A stretch of DNA of 64,000 nucleotides. Origin: Tanytarsus gracilentus. Taxonomy: Eukaryota; Arthropoda; Insecta; Diptera; Chironomidae. Numbering within the stretch: the first letter of the stretch is position 1; each line of letters opens with the position of its first letter. Shown piece after piece: positions 15,301-30,300 of the stretch. The notes under the pieces are model-generated. The model had not been told where the DNA came from and did not search any database. It saw only the letters and a program-made list of their open reading frames with translations. Position numbers and translations under genes: made by a program. Where the stretch lies: positions 2,046,001 to 2,110,000 of the forward strand of contig JAXRKN010000040.1 of assembly GCA_038502055.1 (NCBI GenBank), written 5' to 3'.

Positions 15301-18300
15301 CAAAAGAAAAGAAACTCAAAAATTCAACTCAAAACTCAAATGTGTGTTTTCTCTCTCTCTCATTTCTATTACATAATCTCGCGGGGATCCAAATTTAGCA
15401 ATTTGTTCCACACTCACCTTCTTAATTATTAAAATGAATCATAAGAGCTATAAAAATATATGATGATGACTAGTTACACCTTCGAATGAACACGAGATGT
15501 GAAAAATTTTTGTTTAATGTGCGAGATGATCCAAAATTAAAAATGCGCGGCAGATCACATCATCATCCGCTTGAAATTGAATCATAGTGCTATTAATTTT
15601 CACGAATGGGAAAGAGAGAAAAAGATACCTGACGCTTTTCATAAATTCATCTTTACTGCAAGGAATTTTTTTATTAAAAATCTAAATTTAAAAAAAACAT
15701 TCAAAGAAGAAAAGCAAATTTATGAGCTGGATATAAAAGTAATTTATTTTCATTATTCGCGCACACACATTTGGGTAGTCGATAAATGAATTATTGTTTT
15801 TGACTTCGAATCAAACATTTTTATACATTATTCATATGTGTTTACAACAAATAAAAAGAAGCTACGTTTTACTTTTACGCAAAATATCGCTGTTGAAAAT
15901 TTTCTTAGAATTTTTGTGGGGGTAATTCAGAAATTTAAAAATAAAATTTCATGAGATCAATACTGTGGCTTTTGTTATACAATTCTTTAGAGAGAAAGAA
16001 AATGAGTGCGAGTGTTTAAACGCACAAACTTAAAAATCCACAAAAATTCTTTCGATTGTCATCGTCGATATTTTGACGTCTTGTGAAAAGAAAAACATTT
16101 TTGTATCTTATCTTAATAAATTTATTTTGTCACCTGAAAAAAACGACTAGAAATCCTAAAACGAGAAAAGAAAATATTATTTTTAAAACATGGAAAACAA
16201 AATGCATGAATTTGCTTCAATAACCCAAAATTATGTTTTTTTTTATTTTGAAATTTTTCTTCCACTAACCAAAAGTTTTACTTTGAAAGCTTCTTATCAT
16301 TTTTAAAAGGCTTTCATTATTTTACTTTTTTAATTATCACCATATCACTCCTAATCTATCACCACCTCTCCTCCACTTAATAGCAAATTCATCTATTTTG
16401 TTACTTACTTTAGTTTTATTTTTTTGTGAAAATTAATATTAGTTGTTTGATAATTAAATTAATAAAAAAGTTGTCTTTTGTGGAAATTCACTTGTCCAGT
16501 GTGTTTTTAATGTTTCTCACTTTTATTAAGCACTTAATTTTGTCCGGATGCTTTTAAAACAGGTTGTGTACTGAAAATCATTTAAAGAGAGCAATTTCTC
16601 TCCTTCTCTCGGAAAATTGTGATGCGTCATGTTCGTCTTTTCTTTTCGATTTAAAAATAGAAATTTTATATTCTTCGTTTCTACTGTTGTGCAGTGAGCA
16701 AAAATTTTTACGCTCGCTTTCATCACGACTCCTTTCAATCATCACCGTTTGTCATCTTTTGTAATAACATTTAAATGAACACTTTTTTAAATTACTCACT
16801 CTGTATTTTGAGTGTTCATATTGATGACAGATTTAATTAAATTATTATTTTCTCTTAATTTTATTTCGTTTAGAACATAAAACAATTTTGAAACGAATTT
16901 CCGCCGACAAGATTTCATACACCGATACATCATCAACGACTCTTGATGACGGCAAATATATTACGCAACAAGATGTAACGACTCAACAACAAACGACGTT
17001 CATTAAATCTCAAGGTGGTCAATATGACTCGGATGTATTAATCATTGGTGATGAGTCATTGCCGTGGCGTCAAAACAAAATTAAACCATGGACACAGGAG
17101 GCAGTTACTTTAAAGAAAACTCAACGACAATTTAAGGAAGTTGAAAAGGAAACTGTTGAAGCTGTTGAATTGAAACGGTCAAAAATTCAACGTTCGGAAA
17201 TTCAAAAGCATGAATTGGAAAAGGTTGACTTGAAACGTCACACGAAACGTACCGAAGAAAGTGAAATCAATAAAGAAAAATATCAAACTGAAGAGGACAT
17301 AAATCTTTTGAGTCTTAAGAGACACGAAGAAATTGATGAAATTGAAAGAAATAAGGAAACATTTAAAACATCTGAAGATTCGAATATTTTAAATGTGGAA
17401 AAGAGTGAAGTGCAGGAGTCAACTGAAAATAAGCAGGAACTTGTTGGTGTTCCATGGCGAAGAGGCAAAAAAGAAGCACCTAAAGAAATAAATAAGGAAG
17501 TATATCAAACTGATGAAGACACAAACATTTTAAATGTTGATAATCAAGTTGAGCAATCAGAAAAACTAACGGCAGTGCCATGGAGAAGGGGTCCAAAGAA
17601 AGCAGAGACTCACTCAGAAAAATATTCAACTGAAGAGGATTCAAATATTCTTAAAAACGATGAAGTTGTTGAGGAAACGGAAAAACTTACAGCAGTTCCA
17701 TGGAGAAGAGGACCCAAAAAAATTGAACCAACAGCAACAGTTAAATCTGAAGAAGATACAAATTTGCTTAATGTTCAAAAAGAAGAACATGTTGAAGAGT
17801 CAGAAAATTTGAAGGCTGTTCCATGGAGAAGAGGAAAGAAAGAAGAAGAAAAGAAACCTTTAAAACCAACTGTTGAAGAGATTAAACCTTGGACCGAACA
17901 AGTTCAACTTAAAAAAGCTGAAAGAGTTACTAAAACAATTGAAAAAGACAAGCTTGAAGCAGTTGATCTCAAGCATGCTAAAGTTCAAAGAGCTGAGATT
18001 GAAAAGGCTGAAATAGAAAAGGTTGATTTGAAATATAAAAAGCCGGATATTAAAGACAATACTTCTGAAGTAACAACTGTAGTTTTAACTGATTTCCCGA
18101 AAGACACTGACAAAAAAGAAACATCGAAGGAACTCTTCACCACCCAAGAAGATTCATCTCTATTGGCTCTTAAGAAAAATGAAGAAATTGAGTTAGAAAA
18201 AGAAAAACTAGTTGGAGTACCTTGGAAAAGAGGTAGTAAAAAGGTCGAACCAAAACCGGTTATTTTAACAGAAACTAAAATTGTTGAAGAAGAAAAACCA

Positions 18301-21300
18301 ATAGAGGAACTTCAACCAACTCCATGGAGACGCGGGAAGAAAGAGAAACCAGTTGAACAACAGCCAGAAGAAAAAACTTGGCCTACTGGCAAGCGTAGAC
18401 CACTTCCAGAAGAGCCTAAAGAAGAAGTTACGTTGAAACCAATACCAAAGAAACAAGTTGAAGATGAAAAGAAACCTGAAGAAGTTGCATTGAAACCTAT
18501 TTCAGTGAAACCAGTTGAAGATATTCCATCTGAGCCAGAAAAGATTGAATTTATCCCTACTCCAATTGTTGAAGAAGAAAAACCAAAAGAAGAACCTCAA
18601 CCTACACCATGGAGACGTGGAAAGAAAGAGAAACCAGTTGAACAACAGCCAGAAGAAAAAACATGGCCAACTGGCAAGCGTAGACCACTTCCAGAAGAGC
18701 CTAAAGAAGAAGTTACATTGAAACCAATACCAAAGAAACAAGTTGAAGATGAAAAGAAACCTGAAGAAGTTGCATTGAAACCTATTTCAGTGAAACCAGT
18801 TGAAGATATTCCATCTGAGCCAGAAAAGATTGAATTTATCCCTACTCCAATTGTTGAAGAAGAAAAACCAAAAGAAGAACCTCAACCTACACCATGGAGA
18901 CGTGGAAAGAAAGAGAAACCAGTTGAACAACAGCCAGAAGAAAAAACATGGCCAACTGGCAAGCGTAGACCACTTCCAGAAGAGCCTAAAGAAGAAGTTA
19001 CGTTGAAACCAATACCAAAGAAACAAGTTGAAGAGGAGAAGAAACCTGAAGAAGTTGCATTAAAACCTATTTCAGTGAAACCAGTTGAAGATATTCCATC
19101 TGAGCCAGAAAAGATTGAATTTATCCCTACTCCAATTGTTGAAGAAGAAAAACCAAAAGAAGAACCTCAACCTACACCATGGAGACGTGGAAAGAAAGAG
19201 AAACCAGTTGAACAACAGCCAGAAGAAAAAACATGGCCAACTGGCAAGCGTAGACCACTTCCAGAAGAGCCTAAAGAAGAAGTTACATTGAAACCAATAC
19301 CAAAGAAACAAGTTGAAGATGAAAAGAAACCTGAAGAAGTTGCATTGAAACCTATTTCAGTGAAACCAGTTGAAGATATTCCATCTGAGCCAGAAAAGAT
19401 TGAATTTATCCCTACTCCAATTGTTGAAGAAGAAAAACCAAAAGAAGAACCTCAACCTACACCATGGAGACGTGGAAAGAAAGAGAAACCAGTTGAACAA
19501 CAGCCAGAAGAAAAAACATGGCCAACTGGCAAGCGTAGACCACTTCCAGAAGAGCCTAAAGAAGAAGTTACGTTGAAACCAATACCAAAGAAACAAGTTG
19601 AAGAGGAAAAGAAACCTGAAGAAGTTGCATTGAAACCTATTTCAGTGAAACCAGTTGAAGATATTCCATCTGAGCCAGAAAAGATTGAATTTATCCCTAC
19701 TCCAATTGTTGAAGAAGAAAAACCAAAAGAAGAACCTCAACCTACACCATGGAGACGTGGAAAGAAAGAGAAACCAGTTGAACAACAGCCAGAAGAAAAA
19801 ACATGGCCAACTGGCAAGCGTAGACCACTTCCAGAAGAGCCTAAAGAAGAAGTTACGTTGAAACCAATACCAAAGAAACAAGTTGAAGAGGAAAAGAAAC
19901 CTGAAGAAGTTGCATTGAAACCTATTTCAGTGAAACCAGTTGAAGATATTCCATCTGAGCCAGAAAAGATTGAATTTATCCCTACTCCAATTGTTGAAGA
20001 AGAAAAACCAAAAGAAGAACCTCAACCTACACCATGGAGACGTGGAAAGAAAGAGAAACCAGTTGAACAACAGCCAGAAGAAAAAACATGGCCAACTGGC
20101 AAGCGTAGACCACTTCCAGAAGAGCCTAAAGAAGAAGTTACGTTGAAACCAATACCAAAGAAACAAGTTGAAGAGGAAAAGAAACCTGAAGAAGTTGCAT
20201 TGAAACCTATTTCAGTGAAACCAGTTGAAGATATTCCATCTGAGCCAGAAAAGATTGAATTTATCCCTACTCCAATTGTTGAAGAAGAAAAACCAAAAGA
20301 AGAACCTCAACCTACACCATGGATACGTGGAAAGAAAGAGAAACCAGTTGAACAACAGCCTGAAGAAAAAACATGGCCAACTGGCAAGCGTAGACCACTT
20401 CCAGAAGAGCCTAAAGAAGAAGTTACGTTGAAACCAATACCAAAGAAACAAGTTGAAGAGGAGAAGAAACCACAAGAAGCTGAAAAAGAACCACAGCCGA
20501 AAACTATCCCAATAGAAAAGGAAATCGAAGAGCCTTTGATCGAACCAATCTCTGTACCGGATGATGAAGATGTTCTATCGGAAGAACTTATCGATGATGC
20601 TCCAAAAGAAAAGAGAAAACGTAAGAAGAAGCATAAGAGGCCAGAAATTAAAGATGAACCCTCGCAACTAATTGTCGAGGAGCCAGTTGAAGATGTCAAG
20701 CCAGAAGTAAAACCTAAAAAAGAAAAACACGTTGCATTCAGAGAAGAACTAAGTACGATAGAAATTTTATCAGACTCTGCTGATGATTTGCTGGATACGT
20801 ATGAAGATAACTTGACAGTAGAGCAAATATCTCTTAAACCAAGTATTAAGAAACCATCAAAAGTACGTGAAAGCGGAAGACAAGAGCCAGAAGATGAAGA
20901 AAGTGGAGAGTTCAAAAAAGAAACTCAAGTCACCACTTCTTCACAACAAGTTGGACGTGTCAAGAAACAACTTTTGTTTGACGATAGTCGTCCAATTCCT
21001 GAACTTGAAATAATATCTCAAAAGAGGCTACTTGAAGGTATTCACAAAGAAGCTGAAGAGAAAATTATTGAAGAAAAACAGATAAAAGAATCGAAACTTC
21101 AAATCAGCAGTAAATCGCTTCTTGAAAAGTCACAAATTAAGACGACAGTCGTTAACATTAAACCTCCTAAATTTGTTCAAAAACTTCAACCGGTTATTTC
21201 TGAACCCGAACAACCCGTTGTTCTTAAAGGCGAAGTTGATGGTAATCCATTCCCCGACATAAAATGGTTCTTCAATGAAACCGAACTGTCAAATTCTGAG

Positions 21301-24300
21301 CGTTATGAAATGACTGCCGAAAAACAGAACGTATCTTTGCTAATTAAACATGTAACTCCAACTGATATTGGAATTTATACATGTCAGGCTATAAATCCTG
21401 GTGGAGTCGCTACTTCACGAACAAATGTCATTGTTCAGGAGCCTGAAGAAGCGGGAGAAGCACCCTCATTTATCACACCCCTCAAGATAAGTGTTCCAGA
21501 AGACAAAGATAAGGCAGTGGTGACATGTCAAGTTCATGGCATACCAAAGCCAAAAGTTAAATGGTACAAGGAAGACATCGAGCTTATTCCAAATATTGAT
21601 ATTCAAACAATTTACGATGAGGAAACGGGCTATGTAACTCTTGAAGTTTACAATCCGGAGACAAATATTCCGGTCAACTATACAATAACTGCTGAAAATG
21701 ATTTCGGCAAAGCTGTAGGCAAGGCTAATGTTTTCATTCAGTCAATCATTATTGAAAAGAAAGCTGAAGTTCGTGCTCCAAAGATTTTAACACCTTTGCA
21801 AGCTCAAGTAGTAAAAACCTCATCCACACTTAAATTTGAGTGCAAATATGATGGTTTACCCATTCCTAAAATTAAGTGGATTAAAAATGGAAAAGAAATC
21901 TCAAAAGATGAAAATGTCATCATTGAGACTCAAGAGTACACAAGCAAACTTGAAATTAAAAATATCACGAAGAAAAATGGCGGCAAATATGAAATTATTG
22001 TGAGCAATAAAGCTGGAGAAGCAAAATCGTCAGGTTCTGTTGTTGTATCAGACGCTGAAGCAACCGAAGTAAAGGCGCCAAGGTTTATTGAACCATTAGC
22101 TCCAAAAACAGTTGCTGAATTGGAATGTGTTATACTGGAGGCGACTGTTGAATCATATCCGACGGCATCGTTCCAATGGTTCTATAACAATACCCCAATT
22201 ATATCTTCTCAAGATGTCCGTGTTGCCACAACTGAAAACAAATCAATTCTCATTGTTGAGACTTTTTCAAAAATTCATATGGGCTCATATACATGCCGCG
22301 CTGAAAATGTTGCTGGCTCAGTAACATCAACGGCAACAATAAACATTTTGGAGCCACACGAAGCCGAAGAAATTACCGAATTCATTTCTCCAAGGTTTGT
22401 GGAAAAGGCAGAATCCGTTCGTGTTATGGATGGTGAAAAATTGGTTCTCAACGCTAAAGTTCAAGCAGCACCAACGCCTAAAGTTGAATGGTATCATAAC
22501 GGCACGCCAATTAAAGAATCCAAAGATATTTTCACGCAACAAGATAACTCAGGGCTTTGTTCTCTTACAATTAAGGAAATCTTTCCTGAGGATGCCGGTG
22601 AATATGTTCTTAAAGGTAAATTTAGTGCTATAAATTCGAATGAAAATTAATTAATGTAATTTTAATAGCTAAAAATAAAATTGGAGAAGCAGTTACACGA
22701 TGCATCGTGACAGTTGACGGTAATGAAATTAATTATATTTCCCATTACAATTATTTGAATTGATTGAATTTTTAGCATATGAATACATGCCGGACTCAGA
22801 AATTACGGCACCAACTCTTCAAAGTGGATCGGAAGAAGATCTTTTGGAAAGGGTAACAGTTCAAAATGATAAAAAAATAAAAATTGAAAACAATTAATTG
22901 TTTTAGTTCACGCCCGAGGAAACAGTTACACCTTTCGCGCCAACAATCATCAAGGAACTACCAAAAGTAACAGTTTCACATGACAAGGAAATGATTAAAT
23001 TCGAAGTTCAGGTTATTGGTCATCCCAAGCCTGAAGTCAAATGGCTTAAGCAAGGTGAAGAAATTTTACCATCGGATGAATTTCAAATTGAGAATTTGGA
23101 TGATGGAACATCTATTTTAATCATCAACGACGTCTACCCCGATGATACTGGAGAGATTAAGTTTGAAGCTTACAATGTTGTTGGCGTTGCTGAAACAACA
23201 ACACAATTCGAAGTTGTGGAAGGTAAAATCACGTTAAAAAAAACTTTTAAAAAAAGTTAATAGAATTTTTCAGTATTTTAAAGATTTGCAGCAATTTATT
23301 ATTTTAGTCCTTTTCCTCTCATTTTACCGTTAATGTTTCATTATTGCATGTTTGATATTTTTTATCTTGAGCATTTTTGATTTAAAATCAATTCAATTAT
23401 TTCAGAAATTGTCGGAACAAAGGACTATCGTAAACCCGAATGGGTCTCTCATATGGAAGAAATGCAGGAAGCTCTCAAAGGTAATTACATAATTTATCGC
23501 ATTTTTACTACATTTATTACTTGATATAAAATCCACTCACTTATTTACGTTTTTAACGTATGATTCTTAATTCAACTGAAATTGTTATTTTAAAAAATAT
23601 GCAGAAATTTCTATAATTTTTTGGAACTCACCAAAAAAAACATTACACTCACACAAAATTTACAATTTTTACATTTAAAAATATTTAACACGCATAATAT
23701 TGCTTAAAAATTTGCCGCATTAACATTTTGCTTAACGCTAAACGCTTAATAATTGATTACAGCTGCTTATGCTATGCCTTCTTTCGTGACTGAGTTGAAG
23801 AATATTCGAGCATTGGAAGGTGATCGAGTTAAATTCAAATGTACATTTAAGGGCAATCCTCCACCAGGTTGGTATTTTTTCTTTATCTCCACTCAAAACA
23901 CTAATGAAGTAACAATTTAAAATTTAGCTATTGTTTGGTATCATAATAATAGAGCTTTAATTAATGGTGAAAAATTCCGAGTTGTGACAAATGAATGCAA
24001 GTCAATTCTAACCATTAAATGCGTTCAGAGAGAAGACTTTGGATTCTACGTTTGTAAAGCAATTAATGATGCTGGCGATGTGACAACTAGAGGAAAGTTG
24101 ATTGAGTCTTCCGCTTTTATGACCGAAGAGGAGATCGAGAAAAATAGGGAAAAAACGGAAAAGCGATTAGCGAAGAAAAGCAAAAGCTCACGACGTTCAT
24201 CCAAAACTGAAGTGAAATCCTCGACCAGCGTTAATGTTGAAGCGACAGTGCATTCTAAAAGAAAAGTTTTGAGTTCAACTAAAGTTCAGGGAGAGAGTAA

Positions 24301-27300
24301 CGTTGATGCTTCTGCGTCATTTAAAACAAAAAAAGTTATTGAAACTCCCAAAGTTGATCGAAAAATTGAAGAATCGTCTGAATTGACCATCACAAAAAAT
24401 AAAGATGTTTATATTCAAGAAACTGAAGAAACTTATATAACGGAAATTGAACGGAAAACATGCCATACTGTTATCACAATCAATAATATTCATGACCTTG
24501 AAAGTGTCAAAAGCTCAAAAGAAATCAATGAAATTATGACAAGTTTTAAGAGCTCTGATTTCGGTAGTGAGACTGAAGCAGTTAAAGAACTTGTTACCAT
24601 AACTTATATGCTTCAAAATGGCTTGTCTACTGCTGAAATAAGCAAACTTATGCAAATGAAATATTTCCCAACACTTTTAAATACTTCAACCCAGTCAGCA
24701 CTCGTTCAACTTCTTGAACGAGAGGGTCATGAAAAATTTGTTGCCGATATTTTAGCCGAAAAAGACGAAAAGGAAATTGATGAAGGCTTTTTGGCGACCG
24801 TTGGATTTCGCGCATTCCTAAAAATGATTGAATCGCAAAAAGCTTCTGCAAAAGATTTAATATTGTTGCTAAAGCCAGAGGATTTTACTTCAGCCAATTG
24901 GAAGAATCATTCGTCGGAGGTATAAAAAACTGCATATCGTCATGAAAAAAAATCTTAATATTTTAATTTTTAACCAGATAATAGAAAAACTTATAATGTT
25001 AAAGCATATTAGCAAAAGTAAATATTACAAGAAACTAACGCTTAAATATATTATTAACCAATAAATAAATGATTTTACTAGAGAATCCATCAATACGGAA
25101 AATGCATGGATCAAAAGGTTAGAATAGATAAAAATTATGTTTTGCGCAAATATTTTTTTGAAGCATGCAAGTGGATAAAATAAATTTATTTATATTTTTG
25201 CAATAACCTAACCGAAGTGTTTTATTTAGCAAAATACTTCACAAAACATGAAATAAATTCATGAAGTTAATCTAGATATTATTTATTAACAGATACACAA
25301 AATACACAAAACACACAAACACACACACAAAATACACACACACAAAACACTATACACTTAGATAATATTAGCACTAATGAGCAAATTTTGGGAAATCAAG
25401 CAAAACGAAATCGGGTTAAAAGGGAAAAGAGGGTTTCAGAGAAAGAAAAGGACGAAATTATTATCAGTGAAGTCACTATCGAAGATGAGACGCCTGAAAA
25501 GTCCATCAAGAAACGAATCATTAAAAAGAAGAAAGGAAAACGTCAAGAAATAACTGAAATTATAGAAACACAAGAACAAAATCAAGCACCAACCTTCGAG
25601 GTTTCTGTAAGGGAAGAAGATATTCCAACAGGCGAAATTGAAGATGCACCAGTGACTGTCATTAAAAAAGTTCGTGGCAAGAAAATTACAGAAGATAAGC
25701 CTGAAGTTATTATCAGTGAAGTCACTATCGAAGATGAGACACCTGAAAAGTCCATCAAGAAACGAATCATTAAAAAGAAGAAAGGAAAACGTCAAGAAAT
25801 AACTGAAATTATAGAAACACAAGAACAAAATCAAGCACCAACCTTCGAGGTTTCTGTAAGGGAAGAAGATATTCCAACAGGCGAAATTGAAGATGCACCA
25901 GTGACTGTCATTAAAAAAGTTCGTGGCAAGAAAATTACAGAAGATAAGCCTGAAGTTATTATCAGTGAAGTCACTATCGAAGATGAGACGCCTGAAAAGT
26001 CCATCAAGAAACGAATCATTAAAAAGAAGAAAGGAAAACGTCAAGAAATAACTGAAATTATAGAAACACAAGAACAAAATCAAGCACCAACCTTCGAGGT
26101 TTCTGTAAGGGAAGAAGATATTCCAACTGGCGAAATTGAAGATGCACCAGTGACTGTCATTAAAAAAGTTCGTGGCAAGAAAATTACAGAAGATAAGCCT
26201 GAAGTTATTATCAGTGAAGTCACTATCGAAGATGAGACACTTGAAAAGTCCATCAAGAAACGAATCATTAAAAAGAAGAAAGGAAAACGTCAAGAAATAA
26301 CTGAAATTATAGAAACACAAGAACAAAATCAAGCACCAACCTTCGAGGTTTCTGTAAGGGAAGAAGATATTCCAACTGGCGAAATTGAAGATGCACCAGT
26401 GACTGTCATTAAAAAAGTTCGTGGCAAGAAAATTACAGAAGATAAGCCTGAAGTTATTATCAGTGAAGTCACTATCGAAGATGAGACACCTGAAAAGTCC
26501 ATCAAGAAACGAATCATTAAAAAGAAGAAAGGAAAACGTCAAGAAATAACTGAAATTATAGAAACACAAGAACAAAATCAAGCACCAACCTTCGAGGTTT
26601 CTGTAAGGGAAGAAGATATTCCAACTAGCGAAATTGAAGATGCACCAGTGACTGTCATTAAAAAAGATCGTGGCAAGAAAATTACAGAAGATAAGCCTGA
26701 AGTTATTATCAGTGAAGTCACTATCGAAGATGAGACACCTGAAAAGTCCATCAAGAAACGAATCATTAAAAAGAAGAAAGGAAAACGTCAAGAAATAACT
26801 GAAATTATAGAAACACAAGAACAAAATCAAGACCCAACCTTCGAGGTTTCTGTAAGGGAAGAAGATATTCCAACAGGCGAAATTGAAGATGCACCAGTGA
26901 CTGTCATTAAAAAAGTTCGTGGCAAGAAAATTACAGAAGATAAGCCTGAAGTTATTATCAGTGAAGTCACTATCGAAAATGAGACGCCTGAAAAGTCCAT
27001 CAAGAAACGAATCATTAAAAAGAAGAAAGGAAAACGCCAAGAAATAACTGAAATTATAGAAACACAAGAACAAAATCAAGCACCAACCTTCGAGGTTTCT
27101 GTAAGGGAAGAAGATATTCCAACTGGCGAAATTGAAGATGCACCAGTGACTGTCATTAAAAAAGTTCGTGGCAAGAAAATTACAGAAGATAAGCCTGAAG
27201 TTATTATCAGTGAAGTCACTATCGAAGATGAGACACCTGAAAAGTCTATCAAGAAACGAATCATTAAAAAGAAGAAAGGAAAACGCCAAGAAATAACTGA

Positions 27301-30300
27301 AATTATAGAAACACAAGAACAAAATCAAGCACCAACCTTCGAGGTTTCTGTAAGGGAAGAAGATATTCCAACAGGCGAAATTGAAGATGCACCAGTGACT
27401 GTCATTAAAAAAGTTCGTGGCAAGAAAATTACAGAAGATAAGCCTGAAGTTATTATCAGTGAAGTCACTATCGAAGATGAGACACCTGAAAAGTCCATCA
27501 AGAAACGAATCATTAAAAAGAAGAAAGGAAAACGCCAAGAAATAACTGAAATTATAGAAACACAAGAACAAAATCAAGCACCAACCTTCGAGGTTTCTGT
27601 AAGGGAAGAAGATATTCCAACAGGCGAAATTGAAGATGCACCAGTGACTGTCATTAAAAAAGTTCGTGGCAAGAAAATTACAGAAGATAAGCCTGAAGTT
27701 ATTATCAGTGAAGTCACTATCGAAGATGAGACGCCTGAAAAGTCCATCAAGAAACGAATCATTAAAAAGAAGAAAGGAAAACGCCAAGAAATAACTGAAA
27801 TTATAGAAACACAAGAACAAAATCAAGCACCAACCTTCGAGGTTTCTGTAAGGGAAGAAGATATTCCAACTGGCGAAATTGAAGATGCACCAGTGACTGT
27901 CATTAAAAAAGTTCTTGGCAAGAAAATTACAGAAGATAAGCCTGAAGTTATTATCAGTGAAGTCACTATCGAAGATGAGACACCTGAAAAGTCTATCAAA
28001 AAACGAATCATTAAAAAGAAGAAAGGAAAACGCCAAGAAATAACTGAAATTATAGAAACACAAGAACAAAATCAAGCACCAACCTTCGAGGTTTCTGTAA
28101 GGGAAGAAGATATTCCAACTGGCGAAATTGAAGATGCACCAGTGACTGTCATTAAAAAAGTTCGTGGCAAGAAAATTACAGAAGATAAGCCTGAAGTTAT
28201 TATCAGTGAAGTCACTATCGAAGATGAGACGCCTGAAAAGTCCATCAAGAAACGAATCATTAAAAAGAAGAAAGGAAAACGTCAAGAAATAACTGAAATT
28301 ATAGAAACACAAGAACAAAATCAAGCACCAACCTTCGAGGTTTCTGTAAGGGAAGAAGATATTCCAACTGGCGAAATTGAAGATGCACCAGTGACTGTCA
28401 TTAAAAAAGTTCGTGGCAAGAAAATTACAGAAGATAAGCCTGAAGTTATTATCAGTGAAGTCACTATCGAAGATGAGACACCTGAAAAGTCTATCAAAAA
28501 ACGAATCATTAAAAAGAAGAAAGGAAAACGCCAAGAAATAACTGAAATTATAGAAACACAAGAACAAAATCAAGCACCAACCTTCGAGGTTTCTGTAAGG
28601 GAAGAAGATATTCCAACTGGCGAAATTGAAGATGCACCAGTGACTGTCATTAAAAAAGTTCGTGGCAAGAAAATTACAGAAGATAAGCCTGAAGTTATTA
28701 TCAGTGAAGTCACTATCGAAGATGAGACACCTGAAAAGTCTATCAAAAAACGAATCATTAAAAAGAAGAAAGGAAAACGCCAAGAAATAACTGAAATTAT
28801 AGAAACACAAGAACAAAATCAAGCACCAACCTTCGAGGTTTCTGTAAGGGAAGAAGATATTCCAACTGGCGAAATTGAAGATGCACCAGTGACTGTCATT
28901 AAAAAAGTTCGTGGCAAGAAAATTACAGAAGATAAGCCTGAAGTTATTATCAGTGAAGTCACTATCGAAGATGAGACACCTGAAAAGTCTATCAAAAAAC
29001 GAATCATTAAAAAGAAGAAAGGAAAACGCCAAGAAATAACTGAAATTATAGAAACACAAGAACAAAATCAAGCACCAACCTTCGAGGTTTCTGTAAGGGA
29101 AGAAGATATTCCAACTGGCGAAATTGAAGATGCACCAGTGACTGTCATTAAAAAAGTTCGTGGCAAGAAAATTACAGAAGATAAGCCTGAAGTTATTATC
29201 AGTGAAGTCACTATCGAAGATCAGACGCCTGAAAAGTCCATCAAGAAACGAATCATTAAAAAGAAGAAAGGAAAACGCCAAGAAATAACTGAAATTATAG
29301 AAACACAAGAACAAAATCAAGCACCAACCTTCGAGGTTTCTGTAAGGGAAGAAGATATTCCAACTGGCGAAATTGAAGATGCACCAGTGACTGTCATTAA
29401 AAAAGTTCGTGGCAAGAAAATTACAGAAGATAAGCCTGAAGTTATTATCAGTGAAGTCACTATCGAAGATGAGACACCTGAAAAGTCTATCAAAAAACGA
29501 ATCATTAAAAAGAAGAAAGGAAAACGCCAAGAAATAACTGAAATTATAGAAACACAAGAACAAAATCAAGCACCAACCTTCGAGGTTTCTGTAAGGGAAG
29601 AAGATATTCCAACTGGCGAAATTGAAGATGCACCAGTGACTGTCATTAAAAAAGTTCGTGGCAAGAAAATTACAGAAGATAAGCCTGAAGTTATTATCAG
29701 TGAAGTCACTATCGAAGATCAGACGCCTGAAAAGTCCATCAAGAAACGAATCATTAAAAAGAAAAAAGGAAAACGTCAAGAAATAACTGAAATTATAGAA
29801 ACACAAGAACAAAATCAAGCACCAACCTTCGAGGTTTCTGTAAGGGAAGAAGATATTCCAACTGGCGAAATTGAAGATGCACCAGTGACTGTCATTAAAA
29901 AAGTTCGTGGCAAGAAAATTACAGAAGATAAGCCTGAAGTTATTATCAGTGAAGTCACTATCGAAGATGAGACACCTGAAAAGTCCATCAAAAAACGAAT
30001 CATTAAAAAGAAGAAAGGAAAACGCCAAGAAATAACTGAAATTATAGAAACACAAGAACAAAATCAAGCACCAACCTTCGAGGTTTCTGTAAGGGAAGAA
30101 GATATTCCAACTGGCGAAATTGAAGATGCACCAGTGACTGTCATTAAAAAAGTTCGTGGCAAGAAAATTACAGAAGATAAGCCTGAAGTTATTATCAGTG
30201 AAGTCACTATCGAAGATGAGACGCCTGAAAAGTCCATCAAGAAACGAATCATTAAAAAGAAGAAAGGAAAACGCCAAGAAATAACTGAAATTATAGAAAC

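Larger units (their letters stand above)
14380..16873 (+). other. 2.5 kb intron 16 / possible kettin 3' end
   Basis: AT-rich non-coding DNA between the last kettin Ig and PEVK-1. It contains an early in-frame TAA (14388-14390), a TTAA run near 14451-14466, a 15-nt perfect inverted repeat (14728-14742 with 14791-14805) and AATAAA at 15006-15011. Short open frames inside it, on both strands, show no domain or composition that suggests a gene. Confidence 0.75.

Noticed and set aside
15076..15319. Overlapping antisense small frames (75 and 78 codons) in the 2.5 kb intron
   Set aside because: Low-complexity Phe/Ser/Leu composition, overlapping frames and no domain signal.
25293..25361. CA-rich stretch as a simple intronic microsatellite
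   Set aside because: It is open in the exon 25 frame, follows a good acceptor, and parallels the coding CA-rich starts of exons 26-28, so I treat it as probably exonic while noting the alternative acceptor at 25361.
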